Assembly (NCBI RefSeq): GCF_013371215.1
Contig: NZ_JABWMH010000004.1
Location: 62,001 to 126,000, forward strand
Length of the DNA: 64,000 nucleotides
Reading direction: 5' to 3'
From: Parasphingorhabdus flavimaris
Lineage (GTDB): Bacteria; Pseudomonadota; Alphaproteobacteria; Sphingomonadales; Sphingomonadaceae
The notes beneath the pieces were generated by a model that worked only from the letters and a program-made list of their open reading frames with translations, had not been told where the DNA came from and ran no database searches. Of the stretch, positions 1-9,241 are shown piece by piece. Within the stretch, counting starts at the first letter, position 1. Every line of letters begins with the position of its first letter. Position numbers and translations under genes: made by a program.

Positions 1-33
1 GCCCTTGCGGCCAAACATCCCTAAATTATCCCT

Positions 34-492
34 ATGGGAAAACATGATCATCATGAGCATCACGGCGAATCTCTAGCAGATGCCGCACGTGACAATCTGG
101 AAAAATCCGGCGAGAAATGGACCGATACAAGGGCGGCTATCTTTGATGCGCTTGCAGGTTTCTCCCGCCCGGCCTCTGCCTATGACATAGCCGAGCTCGT
201 TTCTACCGCACGCGGCAAACGCGTCGCCCCGAACAGCGTGTACCGGATTCTCGACCTATTCGTGACCAACAATCTCGCGATGCGGGTCGAAAGCGCCAAT
301 GCCTATCTTGCCAATAGCCACCCGGGCTGCGCGCATGATTGTATTTTCCTCGTTTGCGACACCTGCGGCGAAGCAACCCATATCGACGACGACCCTCTGT
401 CCCAGCAAGTGCGCACGGTGGCAAAAAGCGAGGGCTTTAACTCCATCCGCCCGGTGATCGAGGTGCGCGGCATTTGCCAGAAATGCAGCTAA
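34..492 (+). CDS. Fur/Zur-family metalloregulator
   Basis: A 152-residue Fur-superfamily repressor, probably the zinc sensor Zur. The N-terminal half is a winged helix (TDTRAAIFDAL near 30 to YRILDLF near 75). The C-terminal half carries the two structural-zinc pairs CDTCG and a terminal CQKC, with a His/Cys cluster (HPGCAHDC) between them. The first 13 residues are unusually His-rich (HDHHEHH), which may add metal binding. Assignment to Zur rather than Fur is inferred from the late CxxC at the extreme C terminus and from the short DNA-binding half. It stands alone upstream of dxs, with about 100 bases between them, and no znuABC genes are visible. Confidence 0.85.
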   Translation: MGKHDHHEHHGESLADAARDNLEKSGEKWTDTRAAIFDALAGFSRPASAYDIAELVSTARGKRVAPNSVYRILDLFVTNNLAMRVESANAYLANSHPGCAHDCIFLVCDTCGEATHIDDDPLSQQVRTVAKSEGFNSIRPVIEVRGICQKCS

Positions 493-589
493 CCAATCCG
501 ATTTGTCAGCATAGGTTCACAGGCAGGCTGCTGAAAGTTCGACAGACCGCCGCGATGGCGTTAAAGCTGGGACCAATCAGGGAGTGAAT

Positions 590-2518
590 ATGCCAGTTTC
601 GAATACACCATTGCTGGATGACGTCTCCTATCCAGCAGATTTGCGTAAGTTAAAACCTGCCCAGCTCCGCCAATTTGCCGACGAGCTGCGCGCCGAGGTT
701 ATCGACACGGTGTCTACCACCGGTGGCCATCTGGGTGCCGGTCTCGGCGTGGTCGAACTGACCACCGCAATCCATTATGTTTTCAATACTCCCGAAGATC
801 GCCTGATCTGGGATGTCGGCCATCAATGCTATCCGCACAAGATCATCACCGGTCGTCGCGACCGGATCAGAACCCTGCGCCAGAGCGGCGGATTATCCGG
901 CTTCACCAAACGGTCGGAAAGCGAATATGATCCCTTTGGTGCGGCGCATAGCTCGACCTCGATCAGCGCCGCGCTCGGCTTTGCGATCGCCAACAAGCTG
1001 AACGATAAGCCAGGCCGGGGCATTGCGGTCATCGGCGACGGCGCGATGAGCGCCGGCATGGCCTATGAAGCGATGAATAATGCCGAGGCCGCGGGCAACC
1101 GGCTGGTCGTCATCCTCAATGACAATGACATGTCGATTGCACCGCCGGTCGGCGGGCTTTCGGCCTATCTCGCCCGCATCGTGTCTTCCCGCGAATTTCT
1201 CGGCGTGCGCCAACTGGCGCGGCGCATCGCGCGCAAGCTGCCCAAGGGTCTTTACGACGCGGCGCGCAAGACCGACGAATATGCCCGCGGCATGACCATG
1301 GGCGGGACCCTGTTCGAGGAACTCGGCTTCTATTATGTCGGGCCGATCGACGGTCATAATCTGGAACATCTGATCCCGGTCCTGGAAAATGTACGCGATG
1401 CCGGAGAAGGCCCTTGTCTGATCCATGTCGTGACCGAAAAGGGCAAAGGCTATAAATTTGCCGAGGAAGCCGCTGACAAATATCACGGTGTCGCCCAGTT
1501 TGACGTTGTTTCCGGCAAGCAGAACAAGGGTCCGGGCGGCGGACCGCCCGCCTATCAGAATGTTTTCGGCGAAACTCTTGCCAAACTGGCCGACAGCGAT
1601 TCGCGTATCTGTGCGATTACCGCAGCCATGCCGACCGGCACGGGTGTCGACAGATTTGCCAAGGCCCACCCAGAGAAGGCATTTGATGTCGGCATCGCCG
1701 AACAACATGGGGTGACCTTTGCTGCCGGCCTTGCCGCGCAGGGCATGCGTCCCTTCTGCGCCATCTATTCTACATTCCTCCAGCGCGCTTATGACCAGGT
1801 TGTCCACGACGTGGCCATCCAGAATCTGCCCGTCCGCTTTGCGATCGACCGTGCCGGACTGGTCGGTGCCGACGGCAGCACCCACGCCGGCAGCTTCGAT
1901 GTCACCTATCTCGCAACCCTGCCGAATATGGTGGTAATGGCTGCAGCGGATGAAGCCGAACTCGCCCACATGACCTACACCGCAGCGGAATATGACGAAG
2001 GGCCAATAGCCTTCCGTTATCCGCGCGGCAACGGCACCGGCGTACCGATTCCGGACGTTCTGGAAAAGCTGGAAATCGGCAAGGGCCGGATCGTCAAACA
2101 GGGCACCAAGGTCGCGATCCTCTCGCTCGGCGCCCGGCTCGAGGAAGCCAAGAAGGCAGCAGAGCGGCTTGAGGCAAAGGGCCTGAGCACCACCGTCGCC
2201 GACCTCCGCTTTGCCAAACCTCTCGATGAGGAACTGATTCGCAAGTTGCTGACGACCCATGAAGTAGCGGTCACGGTCGAGGAAGCCTCGGTCGGCGGTC
2301 TCGGCGCTCATGTCCTGACCTATGCATCGGACAATGGTCTGACCGATGCGGGACTGAAAATCCGTACCATGCGCCTGCCCGATATCTTCCAGGATCAGGA
2401 CAAGCCGGACGTGCAATATGCCGAAGCCGGGCTGGACGCCGACGGCATCGTCGAGACGGTCCTCAAGGCACTGCGCCACAATAGCGCCAATATCGAGGAT
2501 GAGGGAGCGCGGGCCTAG
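590..2518 (+). CDS. dxs: 1-deoxy-D-xylulose-5-phosphate synthase
   Basis: DXS condenses pyruvate and glyceraldehyde 3-phosphate to 1-deoxyxylulose 5-phosphate, the first step of the MEP isoprenoid pathway, in the cytosol with thiamine diphosphate. The 642-residue protein shows the ThDP/Mg motif GDGAMSAGM near residue 148 followed by LNDNDMS near 180, the [13 protein letters not shown] block near 80, and the catalytic [15 protein letters not shown] block near 370, then a transketolase C-terminal domain. An upstream GTG at 584 is in frame, but it overlaps the Shine-Dalgarno AGGGAG (579-584), which is ideally spaced for ATG 590, so 590 is chosen. Length is typical for the family. Confidence 0.97.
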   Translation: MPVSNTPLLDDVSYPADLRKLKPAQLRQFADELRAEVIDTVSTTGGHLGAGLGVVELTTAIHYVFNTPEDRLIWDVGHQCYPHKIITGRRDRIRTLRQSGGLSGFTKRSESEYDPFGAAHSSTSISAALGFAIANKLNDKPGRGIAVIGDGAMSAGMAYEAMNNAEAAGNRLVVILNDNDMSIAPPVGGLSAYLARIVSSREFLGVRQLARRIARKLPKGLYDAARKTDEYARGMTMGGTLFEELGFYYVGPIDGHNLEHLIPVLENVRDAGEGPCLIHVVTEKGKGYKFAEEAADKYHGVAQFDVVSGKQNKGPGGGPPAYQNVFGETLAKLADSDSRICAITAAMPTGTGVDRFAKAHPEKAFDVGIAEQHGVTFAAGLAAQGMRPFCAIYSTFLQRAYDQVVHDVAIQNLPVRFAIDRAGLVGADGSTHAGSFDVTYLATLPNMVVMAAADEAELAHMTYTAAEYDEGPIAFRYPRGNGTGVPIPDVLEKLEIGKGRIVKQGTKVAILSLGARLEEAKKAAERLEAKGLSTTVADLRFAKPLDEELIRKLLTTHEVAVTVEEASVGGLGAHVLTYASDNGLTDAGLKIRTMRLPDIFQDQDKPDVQYAEAGLDADGIVETVLKALRHNSANIEDEGARA

Positions 2519-2568
2519 CCTATATTGCCGCTTGTGATTGTCGGGAACGCCCTTTAGGCGGTTGCGCC

Positions 2569-3252
2569 ATGCCACCGGAACTCTCCCATATCGATCACTG
2601 GATCTTCGATCTCGACAATGTGCTCTATCCGGCATCCTGCGATCTGTTTGCACTGATCGACATCAAGATGGGCGAATATATCGCCAGGGCGCTGGATTGC
2701 GATCTGGTCGAGGCGCGGAAGATCCAGAAGGGCTTTTTTCACGACCACGGCACGACGCTGGCCGGCCTGATGCACCATCATGGTACCGATCCCGCCGACT
2801 TCCTCGATTTCGTCCATGATATCGATATGGACCGCCTGTCGCCTGCACCGCTGGTCCGCGCGGCGATTGCCGCGCTGCCGGGCGAGAAGCTGGTCTTTAC
2901 CAATGCCGACCGGCCTTATGCCGAGAGGGTGCTGGAGAGGCGCGGACTGGGGGACCTGTTTCACCAGATGCACGATATACTGGATACCGGCATGGTGCCC
3001 AAACCACAGACCGTCGCCTATCACAGCATGATCGCCGCAACCGGAATCGATCCTTCCCGCGCCTTGTTCGTCGAAGACACTGCGCGCAATTTGCGTCCGG
3101 CGAAAGCATTGGGCATGACCACCGTATGGGTCAACACTGGCGCCGAATGGGCTGGCCGGGAACATGATCCTGACTATATTGACCACGAAATTACCGATCT
3201 TGAAAGCTGGGTGACCGGCCTCCACCATGCGAAGGAAGAAATAATATCATGA
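2569..3252 (+). CDS. HAD hydrolase, pyrimidine 5'-nucleotidase-like
   Basis: A 227-residue haloacid dehalogenase-type phosphatase resembling the SDT1/pyrimidine 5'-nucleotidase group. Motif I is FDLDNVLYP near residue 13 (nucleophile Asp and general-acid Asp). Motif II is VFTNAD near 110. The motif III/IV region ends with FVEDTARNL near 168. It dephosphorylates a small phosphorylated metabolite, probably a nucleotide; the exact substrate is not readable. The stop overlaps the dapD start (ATGA at 3249-3252), so the two are translationally coupled. Pyrimidine 5'-nucleotidase next to dapD is a layout I recognise from other alphaproteobacteria. Confidence 0.85.
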   Translation: MPPELSHIDHWIFDLDNVLYPASCDLFALIDIKMGEYIARALDCDLVEARKIQKGFFHDHGTTLAGLMHHHGTDPADFLDFVHDIDMDRLSPAPLVRAAIAALPGEKLVFTNADRPYAERVLERRGLGDLFHQMHDILDTGMVPKPQTVAYHSMIAATGIDPSRALFVEDTARNLRPAKALGMTTVWVNTGAEWAGREHDPDYIDHEITDLESWVTGLHHAKEEIIS

Positions 3253-4085
3253 CCGCAGCACTGCAGACCGTAATCGACGCCGCCTGGGACAAGCGCGAAT
3301 CCTTGAGCCTGACCTCGCAGGGACCGGAACGCGACGCGGTCAATCAGGCCTTGGCGATGCTCGACAACGGCACCGCGCGGGTCGCGGAAAAAAAGGATGG
3401 CGCATGGGTGGTCAACCAGTGGCTCAAGAAAGCGGTTCTGCTCTCCTTCCGGCTCAACGACAATGTCCTGATCGAAGGTCCGGGCGGCGCCAATCACTGG
3501 GACAAAGTGCCCAGCAAATTTGCCGGATGGGGCGAAAACCGCTTCCGCGAGGCAGGCTTTCGCTCGGTACCAGGCTCGGTCGTCCGACAGGGCGCCTTCA
3601 TCGGTAAAGGTGTCGTTCTGATGCCGAGCTTCGTCAACATCGGCGCCTTCGTCGACGAAGGATCAATGATCGACGGCTGGGCCACGGTCGGCAGCTGCGC
3701 GCAGATCGGCAAGAATGTCCATATTTCCGGCGGCGCCGGAATTGGCGGGGTGCTGGAGCCGTTGCAGGCCGATCCCGTGATCATCGAAGACGGGGCCTTT
3801 ATTGGCGCCCGCGCCGAAGTCGCCGAGGGCGTCCGCGTTGGCGAAGGTGCGGTGCTTTCCATGGGTGTCTATCTTGGCGCATCGACCAAGATCGTCGACC
3901 GGGTCACCGGCAAGATCTGGATCGGCGAAGTGCCGCCTTATTCGGTGGTGGTTCCGGGCACCATGCCTCCGAAGGTCAATATCGACGGCGTACCAGGGCC
4001 GTCGCTCTACTGCGCGGTCATCGTCAAGACGGTCGATGCACAAACCCGTTCCAAGACCGGGATCAACGAACTGCTGCGCGACTGA
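3249..4085 (+). CDS. dapD: 2,3,4,5-tetrahydropyridine-2,6-dicarboxylate N-succinyltransferase
   Basis: DapD transfers succinyl from succinyl-CoA to tetrahydrodipicolinate in the lysine/diaminopimelate branch that feeds peptidoglycan. The 278-residue protein has an N-terminal helical domain and a left-handed beta-helix made of hexapeptide repeats from about residue 105 ([21 protein letters not shown]), including the family block [18 protein letters not shown] near 137. The C-terminal VVVPGTMP segment near 233 is typical. It overlaps the preceding nucleotidase gene by four bases. Length matches the family. Confidence 0.97.
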   Translation: MTAALQTVIDAAWDKRESLSLTSQGPERDAVNQALAMLDNGTARVAEKKDGAWVVNQWLKKAVLLSFRLNDNVLIEGPGGANHWDKVPSKFAGWGENRFREAGFRSVPGSVVRQGAFIGKGVVLMPSFVNIGAFVDEGSMIDGWATVGSCAQIGKNVHISGGAGIGGVLEPLQADPVIIEDGAFIGARAEVAEGVRVGEGAVLSMGVYLGASTKIVDRVTGKIWIGEVPPYSVVVPGTMPPKVNIDGVPGPSLYCAVIVKTVDAQTRSKTGINELLRD

Positions 4086-4116
4086 TCGCCAGACCGGCCA
4101 AATTAAACGGGTGATT

Positions 4117-4287
4117 TCCTCTCCCCTCGAGGGAGAGGAAAAGTGGAACTTATCTGCATGCTGATTAGTGAAACTCGGTGAGGGGTGAGCGGCAAGGCGG
4201 ACTTTCTCCGAAGCTCCCCTCTCCAACGTCGCCTAACGAGCAAGCTCGCAAGGCTTTGACATCCTCTCCCTCAAGGGGAGAGGAAAA
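4117..4287. repeat. Palindromic intergenic repeat (family F)
   Basis: The dapD-ruvB gap (convergent gene ends) carries two similar palindromes. One, at about 4117-4141, is built on CTCTCCCCTCGAGGGAGAG. The other, at about 4262-4284, is built on CCTCTCCCTCAAGGGGAGAGG. They are separated by about 120 bases that contain a further CTCCCCTCTCC tract. CTCCCCTTGAGGGAGAGG-type palindromes are widespread in alphaproteobacterial intergenic DNA (established in general; the family assignment here is by eye). They could form stem-loops at the 3' ends of both convergent transcripts. Confidence 0.7.
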
Positions 4288-4289
4288 AC

Positions 4290-5339
4290 TCAATCGAACA
4301 GCTCTCCGTCCACTTCTTTACCGGCAGGCGGCGTCAGGCCGAGATGCTTCCACCCGCGATCGTTGAGCGTCCGGCCTCGGGCCGTCCGGGCGATCAGGCC
4401 GAGCTGGATCAGATAGGGCTCGATCACTTCCTCCACCGTGTCCCGCGGTTCGGAAAGACCAGCCGCCAGCGTTTCCACGCCGACCGGGCCGCCCTTGTAG
4501 ACATCCGCAATCATATGGAGATAGCGCCGGTCCATCGCGTCGAGGCCGATGCTGTCGACTTCCAGACGAACCAGCGATTCATCGGCGATTGTCCGGTCGA
4601 CAAGCCGGGTCCCCGCGACATTGGCAAAATCCCTTACCCGGCGGAGCAGGCGGCCGGCAATCCGCGGCGTACCCCGCGCGCGGCGCGCCACTTCGGTCGC
4701 GCCGTCGGGCGCAATATCGAGATCAAGCAGGCGCGCGGCGCGGTGGACAACCAGTTCCAGCTCTTCGGTCGTATAGAAATTGAGCCGCACCGGAATACCG
4801 AAACGGTCGCGCAAAGGTGTGGTCAGCAGACCCTGGCGGGTCGTCGCTCCGATCAAGGTGAAGGCGGGCAAGTCGATCCGCACGCTACGCGCCGACGGTC
4901 CCTCGCCGATGATCAGGTCGAGCGCGCGGTCTTCCATCGCCGGATAGAGCACTTCCTCGACCACCGGATTGAGCCGGTGGATTTCGTCGATAAACAGGAC
5001 ATCGCCCTCTTCGAGATTGGTCAGCAGCGCCGCGAGATCGCCAGACTTTGCGATAACCGGCCCCGAAGTGGCGCGGAAACCGACGCCCAGTTCCCGCGCA
5101 ATGATCTGCGCCAGCGTGGTCTTGCCCAAACCGGGAGGTCCAAAGAACAGCACATGATCCAGCGCCTCGCTGCGCCCCTTGGCCGCCTCGATAAACACCC
5201 GGAGATTGCCACGCGCCGCCTCCTGCCCGATAAATTCGTCGAGCGTTTTCGGGCGCAGGGCGGCATCGATGTCCTCCGGCTGGCGCTGCGGCGTAAGATG
5301 CGGATTGTCAGTAACGGCCAATACCCCTGAATGCGTCAC
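4290..5339 (-). CDS. ruvB: Holliday junction branch-migration ATPase RuvB
   Basis: RuvB is the AAA+ motor that, with RuvA, drives branch migration of Holliday junctions. The protein is 349 residues from the outermost start. It shows the family opening [11 protein letters not shown], Walker [10 protein letters not shown] near 68, Walker B FIDEIHRL near 115, sensor GATTRQG near 165, the arginine-finger region LRDRFG near 178 and a C-terminal winged helix. The start is uncertain. The GTG at 5339-5337 lies inside a palindromic repeat copy (5334-5362) and has no spaced Shine-Dalgarno. A TTG at 5321 would give a 343-residue protein beginning [11 protein letters not shown], more like relatives. It is separated from ruvA by a repeat-bounded GIY-YIG gene on the other strand. 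Confidence 0.95.
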   Translation of the reverse strand: MTHSGVLAVTDNPHLTPQRQPEDIDAALRPKTLDEFIGQEAARGNLRVFIEAAKGRSEALDHVLFFGPPGLGKTTLAQIIARELGVGFRATSGPVIAKSGDLAALLTNLEEGDVLFIDEIHRLNPVVEEVLYPAMEDRALDLIIGEGPSARSVRIDLPAFTLIGATTRQGLLTTPLRDRFGIPVRLNFYTTEELELVVHRAARLLDLDIAPDGATEVARRARGTPRIAGRLLRRVRDFANVAGTRLVDRTIADESLVRLEVDSIGLDAMDRRYLHMIADVYKGGPVGVETLAAGLSEPRDTVEEVIEPYLIQLGLIARTARGRTLNDRGWKHLGLTPPAGKEVDGELFD

Positions 5340-5362
5340 CCTGAACTTGTTTCAGGGTCCAT
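5334..5362 (+). repeat. Family A palindrome, left copy
   Basis: A 29-base copy built on ACCCTGAACTTGTTTCAGGGT (arms at 5338-5358 around a short loop). It is identical, in inverted orientation, to the copy at 5771-5799. It touches the 5' end of ruvB and lies just before the GIY-YIG gene, so the two copies frame that gene like terminal inverted repeats. Confidence 0.9.
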
Positions 5363-5391
5363 GGTGCGTCCATATACCGCCCGTGCGACAA

Positions 5392-5697
5392 GTGAAACAA
5401 CCATGCGTCTACATACTCGCCAGCCAGCCCCACGGTACGTTGTACATCGGCGTAACGTCGAACCTGATCCAGCGCCTTCACCAGCACCGCAACCAACTGG
5501 CGCCCGGATATACATCTAAATATGCTGTATATCGCCTTGTCCGCTTTGAAATGTTCGACGACATGACCAGCGCGATCACACGAGAGAAACAACTGAAAAA
5601 CTGGCATCGTCCTTGGAAGATCAATCTGATTGAATCGGAAAACCCGCAATGGGTTGATCTCGCGGTCAATCTTGGGTTGCCGCCTATTAGTGGCTGA
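5392..5697 (+). CDS. Small GIY-YIG nuclease, repeat-flanked
   Basis: A 101-residue single-domain GIY-YIG endonuclease-like protein. The two beta-strands VYILAS (near 6) and TLYIGVT (near 16), the conserved Arg in LIQRLHQH (R28) and the catalytic Glu in REKQLKNW (E65) are all present. Family members cut DNA using a Tyr/Arg/Glu site with a metal ion; the cellular role of this stand-alone form is unknown. Start: GTG 5392 begins VKQPCVYI; another in-frame GTG at 5383 is possible; neither has a good Shine-Dalgarno. The gene is antisense to the ruv operon and is bracketed by identical inverted family A palindromes (5334-5362 and 5771-5799), plus a degenerate internal copy at 5712-5735. This suggests a mobile unit. 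Confidence 0.88.
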   Translation: MKQPCVYILASQPHGTLYIGVTSNLIQRLHQHRNQLAPGYTSKYAVYRLVRFEMFDDMTSAITREKQLKNWHRPWKINLIESENPQWVDLAVNLGLPPISG

Positions 5698-5711
5698 CTT
5701 CACACAACTGC

Positions 5712-5735
5712 CACGCTGAACTCGTTTCAGTATCC
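5712..5735 (+). repeat. Family A palindrome, degenerate copy
   Basis: CGCTGAACTCGTTTCAGTATCC resembles the family A core in the same orientation as the left copy, with several substitutions (for example CGCTGAA for CCCTGAA). It lies 15 bases after the GIY-YIG stop and inside the unit bounded by the two perfect copies. Confidence 0.75.
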
Positions 5736-5770
5736 ACCGCGAACCAATCACAGCCTGTGAGCGCGGAGAA

Positions 5771-5799
5771 ATGGACCCTGAAACAAGTTCAGGGTGACG
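5771..5799 (-). repeat. Family A palindrome, right inverted copy
   Basis: The 29 bases are the exact reverse complement of 5334-5362. Together they delimit about 466 bases that contain the GIY-YIG gene, lying between the stop of ruvA (5838) and the start of ruvB. Confidence 0.9.
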
Positions 5800-5837
5800 G
5801 AAAGAATGCTCATGAGACTGCCCGTGCAAGCCATCCA

Positions 5838-6443
5838 TCACCGCGCCGCCTTCTTCAACGCCAGCCGCACCAGCGCGTCCAGTGTCGCTCCATCCCCGAC
5901 TTCGGCATCCGCCGCAGCAACCGCCGCGCTCGCATCCGCCGGTTTAAAGCCGAGATTCTGCAGCGCGCTGACCGCATCGGCGCTGTTGTTCGATGGCGCG
6001 TGGACTACGCCGCCTGCTCCAATAATCGGATCGGTGGCAATGCCGCCAACCTTGTCCTTCAATTCATTGACAATCCGCAACGCCAGTTTCGGACCAACCC
6101 CGTTTGCCCGCGAAACCATCGCCTTGTCGCCCATTGCTATGGCCCGCGAAATTTCGCCCGGTTCCAGTGCCGACAATATCGCCAGCGCCACCTTGCCTCC
6201 GACACCCTGCACCGAGATCAGCAGCCGGAACCAGTCGCGCTCCGAGCCGCTGGCAAAGCCCATCAACCGCATGTCGGTCTCGCTGACCTGCATCTCGGTA
6301 TAGATGGTCGCCCCGTCGCCCTTGCCGCCAATCGCCCCGATGGTCCGCGACGAGCAGAAAACCAGATAGCCGACGCCGTTCACATCGAGCACGATATTGT
6401 CCGTGCCGATTTCGTCGATTGTGCCGGTGAGTTTTGCGATCAT
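5838..6443 (-). CDS. ruvA: Holliday junction DNA helicase subunit RuvA
   Basis: RuvA binds four-way junctions as a tetramer and loads RuvB. The 201-residue protein starts MIAKLTGTI (OB-fold domain I with DVNGVGYLV near 20). The helix-hairpin-helix blocks [12 protein letters not shown] (near 80) and [12 protein letters not shown] (near 113) follow, then a linker rich in Ala/Asn and the C-terminal UBA-like domain III ([12 protein letters not shown] near 160) that contacts RuvB. It is expected to be co-transcribed with ruvC and ruvB, but both adjoining gaps are filled with palindromic repeats. Confidence 0.96.
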   Translation of the reverse strand: MIAKLTGTIDEIGTDNIVLDVNGVGYLVFCSSRTIGAIGGKGDGATIYTEMQVSETDMRLMGFASGSERDWFRLLISVQGVGGKVALAILSALEPGEISRAIAMGDKAMVSRANGVGPKLALRIVNELKDKVGGIATDPIIGAGGVVHAPSNNSADAVSALQNLGFKPADASAAVAAADAEVGDGATLDALVRLALKKAAR

Positions 6444-6529
6444 GTCCGTGTTTTAGCGCAGCAGGCGAATCTGTCGAGTTTTTGTTTTGTTCTTTCTCTC
6501 GCTGCGCCAGCAGGTGTTATAGAAAGGGG

Positions 6530-6601
6530 CTCGCACGAAGACACGAAGGCACCAAGTTGATGGTGCTTTTGTATCTTCGTGACTTTGTGTCTTCGTGCGA
6601 T
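6530..6601. repeat. Family C inverted repeat, copy 1
   Basis: Left arm CTCGCACGAAGACACGAAGG and right arm CTTTGTGTCTTCGTGCGAT can pair imperfectly across about 30 bases. A related unit occurs at 61388-61480. It lies directly beside a family B element (6606-6677) in the ruvC-ruvA gap. Confidence 0.8.
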
Positions 6602-6605
6602 AAAT

Positions 6606-6677
6606 CCGTTCGTGCTGAGCTTGTCGAAATACGGATTCGCGCGCTCCAAGGTCCTTCGACAAGCTCAGGACAACCGG
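6606..6677. repeat. Family B palindromic element, copy B1
   Basis: Left arm CCGTTCGTGCTGAGCTTGTC and right arm CCTTCGACAAGCTCAGGAC flank about 30 bases of spacer; total about 72 bases. The same two-armed unit recurs at 28141-28211, 31980-32051 and, in frame in a gene, at 55876-55948. Confidence 0.88.
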
Positions 6678-6689
6678 TGTTTTGCCCGG

Positions 6690-7160
6690 CTATCTCTTCC
6701 GATGATGCGCGTGCGTGATCGCCACCGCCAGCGCATCGGCGGCATCCGCGCCGGCCAGTTTCACCCCGGGCAGCAGGATCTTCAGCATCGCCTGTACCTG
6801 GTCCTTGTCGGCATTGCCGACCCCGACCACCGATTTCTTCACCGTCCGCGCCGAATATTCGCCGACCTCGATTCCGGTCCGCGAAGCGCCGAGCAGCACC
6901 ACGCCGCGCGCCTGCCCGAGCTTCAGCGTGCTCTGCGGGTTGCTGTTGACATAGACTTCCTCGACCGCCGCGCCGTCCGGCTTATGTTCGAGCAGCAGGT
7001 CAGTGAGTTCGAGATCGAGCTTCAGCAACCGGCTGGCGAGCGCCATCTTGCTGTCGGTCTTGATCTGGCCATTGGCGATATGGGACAGGCGATTGCCGTC
7101 CGCAACGATCACGCCCCAGCCGGTGGTGCCGAGACCCGGATCAAGGCCAAGAATGATCAT
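6690..7160 (-). CDS. ruvC: Holliday junction resolvase RuvC
   Basis: RuvC is the homodimeric endonuclease that resolves Holliday junctions after RuvAB branch migration. The 156-residue protein begins [16 protein letters not shown], with catalytic Asp7. It then has [23 protein letters not shown] near 65 (catalytic Glu and DNA-binding loop) and ends with [15 protein letters not shown] near 140, the last acidic pair. The open frame extends 11 codons upstream, but ATG 7160 gives the canonical start and lies two bases after the stop of the DUF3147 gene (7162-7164), implying coupled translation. Order on this strand is yebC, DUF3147, ruvC, ruvA, ruvB. Confidence 0.96.
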   Translation of the reverse strand: MIILGLDPGLGTTGWGVIVADGNRLSHIANGQIKTDSKMALASRLLKLDLELTDLLLEHKPDGAAVEEVYVNSNPQSTLKLGQARGVVLLGASRTGIEVGEYSARTVKKSVVGVGNADKDQVQAMLKILLPGVKLAGADAADALAVAITHAHHRKR

Positions 7161-7161
7161 A

Positions 7162-7512
7162 TTAAATCGGCAGACCCATGCGGCGACCGACAAAAGCCAT
7201 GATCAGATAGAGACTTACGGTCAGCAGGCATCCTGCGGCCAGCGAGAGCCAGAAGCTGATACCATTGCGCAGCAGCACCGGAATCAGCAGGAACATTGGA
7301 AGAGATGGAAGCACATACCAGAAGGTTGCCTCAGCGTGCAGCGCCATGTTTTCCGTGTCAGGTCGCGCATACCAGAGGAAGATCATGCCCAATATCGAGA
7401 TCAGCGGCAACGAGGCGACCAGCGCCCCGAAGCTTGGCTGACGTTGTGCAATGGCTGCCACCATTGCCACGATCACTCCTGCAAGCGCGGCCTTGGCGAC
7501 AAATTCCCACAT
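7162..7512 (-). CDS. DUF3147 family membrane protein
   Basis: A 116-residue hydrophobic protein with four likely transmembrane segments (about 6-25, 33-50, 65-82 and 86-108) and short loops, matching the DUF3147 type of small inner-membrane protein. Function unknown. It is inserted between yebC and ruvC. Its ATG at 7512 shares a base with the yebC stop (TGATG), and its stop almost touches ruvC, so it is locked into the operon. A GTG one codon earlier (7515) is also possible. Confidence 0.8.
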   Translation of the reverse strand: MWEFVAKAALAGVIVAMVAAIAQRQPSFGALVASLPLISILGMIFLWYARPDTENMALHAEATFWYVLPSLPMFLLIPVLLRNGISFWLSLAAGCLLTVSLYLIMAFVGRRMGLPI

Positions 7513-8261
7513 CACTCGGCGTTCAGTTTTTCCATGATTTCGTCGGACACGTCATAATTGCCCCAGACCGTCTGGACGTCGTCATCTTCTTCCAGCATGT
7601 CGATCAGGTTGAGCAAGGTCTCGGCCTGCTCCTGGTCGACTTCGACCTGGACCGAAGGGCGCCAGGCAAGCTTGACGCTGGCCGCTTCGCCGAGCGCCTT
7701 TTCCAGCGCGCCGGACACTTCATGAAGGTCTTCCATCGCGGTCCAGATTTCATGGCCGTCCTCGTCGGAAGAAATATCCTCCGCACCCGCTTCCATTGCC
7801 GCTTCGAGAACCTTTTCCTCGTCGCCGGCGCTGGCCGGATACTGGATATAGCCCACCCGGTCAAAACCGTGCGAAACCGAACCGCTTTCGCCCAAATTGC
7901 CACCATTTCGTGACATTATCGTGCGAACATTGGTGAAAGTGCGGTTATTATTGTCGGTCAGCGTTTCGATGATCAGGGAAACACCACCCGGACCAAAGCC
8001 TTCGTAGCGAATCTCGCTATAGTCATCGCCTTCGTTCGCCGTCGCTTTTTCGATGGCGCGCGTGATATTGTCCTTCGGCATCGACACCGCCTTGGCGCTG
8101 TTGACCGCCAGCCGCAGGCGCGGATTGAAATCCGGGTCCGGCATGCCGGACTTGGCCGCCACGGTTATCTCGCGCGAGAGCTTGGAAAATTGCGCCGCGC
8201 GCTTCTTGTCCTGAGCGCCCTTGCGATGCTTGATATTGTTAAATTTGCTATGGCCTGCCAT
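7512..8261 (-). CDS. YebC/PmpR family transcription/translation factor
   Basis: A 249-residue YebC-family protein. It opens with [20 protein letters not shown] (family signature), then [17 protein letters not shown] near 57 and [20 protein letters not shown] near 80, and ends with an acidic domain. Members bind DNA as regulators (PmpR), and recent work links the family to ribosome rescue at difficult motifs; which applies here cannot be read. Position immediately upstream of ruvC is the classical arrangement. Length is usual. Confidence 0.95.
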   Translation of the reverse strand: MAGHSKFNNIKHRKGAQDKKRAAQFSKLSREITVAAKSGMPDPDFNPRLRLAVNSAKAVSMPKDNITRAIEKATANEGDDYSEIRYEGFGPGGVSLIIETLTDNNNRTFTNVRTIMSRNGGNLGESGSVSHGFDRVGYIQYPASAGDEEKVLEAAMEAGAEDISSDEDGHEIWTAMEDLHEVSGALEKALGEAASVKLAWRPSVQVEVDQEQAETLLNLIDMLEEDDDVQTVWGNYDVSDEIMEKLNAE

Positions 8262-8283
8262 TTTACCTCAAATTCCCGATTTG

Positions 8284-8604
8284 CTATTCCACGATTACCG
8301 CGGTTCCCGATGCCGATACCATCAGCATCGATCCCTTGTCGCCAACAACCTCATAGTCAAGGTCAACGCCGACCACGGCATTGGCGCCGACTTTGGCCGC
8401 CTCTGCTTCCATCTCCGCCAGTGCTTCGTCGCGCGCGCGTTTCAGGACATTTTCATATTTGCCGGAGCGGCCTCCGACAATGTCGGTGATGCTGGCAAAC
8501 AGGTCGCGGAACAGGTTCGCGCCGACAATCACCTCGCCGATCACGATCCCGCGATAGTCGCGGATCGCGCGGCCTTCGACACTGGGTGTGGTGGTCACGA
8601 TCAT
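8284..8604 (-). CDS. YbjQ/UPF0145 family protein
   Basis: A 106-residue protein of the YbjQ (UPF0145) family, often annotated as heavy-metal-binding. Signature segments are [43 protein letters not shown] and [15 protein letters not shown]. The family forms pentamers; its biochemical role is not established. It lies on the minus strand between yebC (22 bases downstream) and gapR. Confidence 0.88.
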   Translation of the reverse strand: MIVTTTPSVEGRAIRDYRGIVIGEVIVGANLFRDLFASITDIVGGRSGKYENVLKRARDEALAEMEAEAAKVGANAVVGVDLDYEVVGDKGSMLMVSASGTAVIVE

Positions 8605-8646
8605 CGTTGCTCTCCCGCCGCTAAAATTCGACTGTTAGCCTATTGA

Positions 8647-8889
8647 TCAGGCGAGGCCAAGCGCCGCTTTATAGGTGTCGAGAATGGCTTCCATTTCCTG
8701 ACGGTCATGGGCTTCCATTTTCCGCAGGCGAACGATCTGGCGCATGATTTTCGCGTCATAGCCCTGTGATTTCGCTTCGGAATAAACATCGCGGATATCG
8801 TCCGCCATGCCTTTTTTCTCTTCTTCCAGCCGCTCGATGCGTTCGATAAACAGGCGCAGCTGGTCTGCGGCGACATTGCCTTCGCTCAT
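8647..8889 (-). CDS. gapR: Nucleoid-associated protein GapR (DUF2312)
   Basis: An 80-residue helical protein matching DUF2312/UPF0335, the family of Caulobacter GapR, which clamps overtwisted AT-rich DNA and supports chromosome segregation. The N-terminal coiled coil ([29 protein letters not shown]) and the [18 protein letters not shown] segment are characteristic. ATG 8889 is preceded by AAGGAA at good spacing. It follows the DUF1244 gene on the same strand by 43 bases. Confidence 0.92.
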   Translation of the reverse strand: MSEGNVAADQLRLFIERIERLEEEKKGMADDIRDVYSEAKSQGYDAKIMRQIVRLRKMEAHDRQEMEAILDTYKAALGLA

Positions 8890-8932
8890 AGTTTCATTCC
8901 TTTAAATCTATATTCGGATTCGGAGCCTGCCT

Positions 8933-9241
8933 TTAAGGCGCGTCGGCGTTTTTGGCCACGCTTTCCTTCATCTTTTTGAGCCGCTCCGGCGTCGCCTCGG
9001 TCTGGTATTTCTGCTTCCATTCGCTCGCCGGCATGCCGTGGATTATATGGCGGGCCTCGTCCTTGGCGATCGATCCTCCGGCGGCATGGTCCGCTTCCAT
9101 CACCCAGTCGGCAAGACAGTTGCGGCAAAATCCGGCCAGCCCCATCAGATCGATATTTTCCGCGTCGTGGCGGTGCTGGAGATGTTTGACCAGGCGGCGA
9201 AAGGCCGCGGCGGCAGTAGCGTCAGAAATATCGTCGATCAT
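8933..9241 (-). CDS. DUF1244 family protein
   Basis: A 102-residue protein of the DUF1244 family. The conserved core is FRRLVKHLQHRHDAENIDLMGLAGFCRNCLADW, followed by an HGMPASEWKQKYQ segment. The two close Cys residues (CRNC) could bind metal, but no function is known. It is divergent from pyk, the starts being about 85 bases apart, and precedes gapR. Confidence 0.88.
   Translation of the reverse strand: MIDDISDATAAAAFRRLVKHLQHRHDAENIDLMGLAGFCRNCLADWVMEADHAAGGSIAKDEARHIIHGMPASEWKQKYQTEATPERLKKMKESVAKNADAP

Noticed and set aside
893-2653. A 586-codon open frame antisense to dxs
   Set aside because: It mirrors dxs exactly, has no Shine-Dalgarno or recognisable motif, and arises from the GC-rich codon bias of dxs. 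Similar long shadows at 4344-5330 (ruvB), 50570-51823 (mipZ and the J-domain gene) and 56674-58401 (helicase) were rejected for the same reason.
5334-5799. A classical insertion sequence
   Set aside because: There are inverted repeats but no transposase; the only gene is a GIY-YIG domain, and no clear target-site duplication is visible (bases outside the two ends differ).
6453-6662. Short frames in the ruvC-ruvA gap
   Set aside because: They are translations of the family B and C repeats, not genes.
4117-6677. A possible CRISPR array from the repeated palindromes
   Set aside because: The repeats are of different families, are not regularly spaced with unique spacers, and no cas gene is present.
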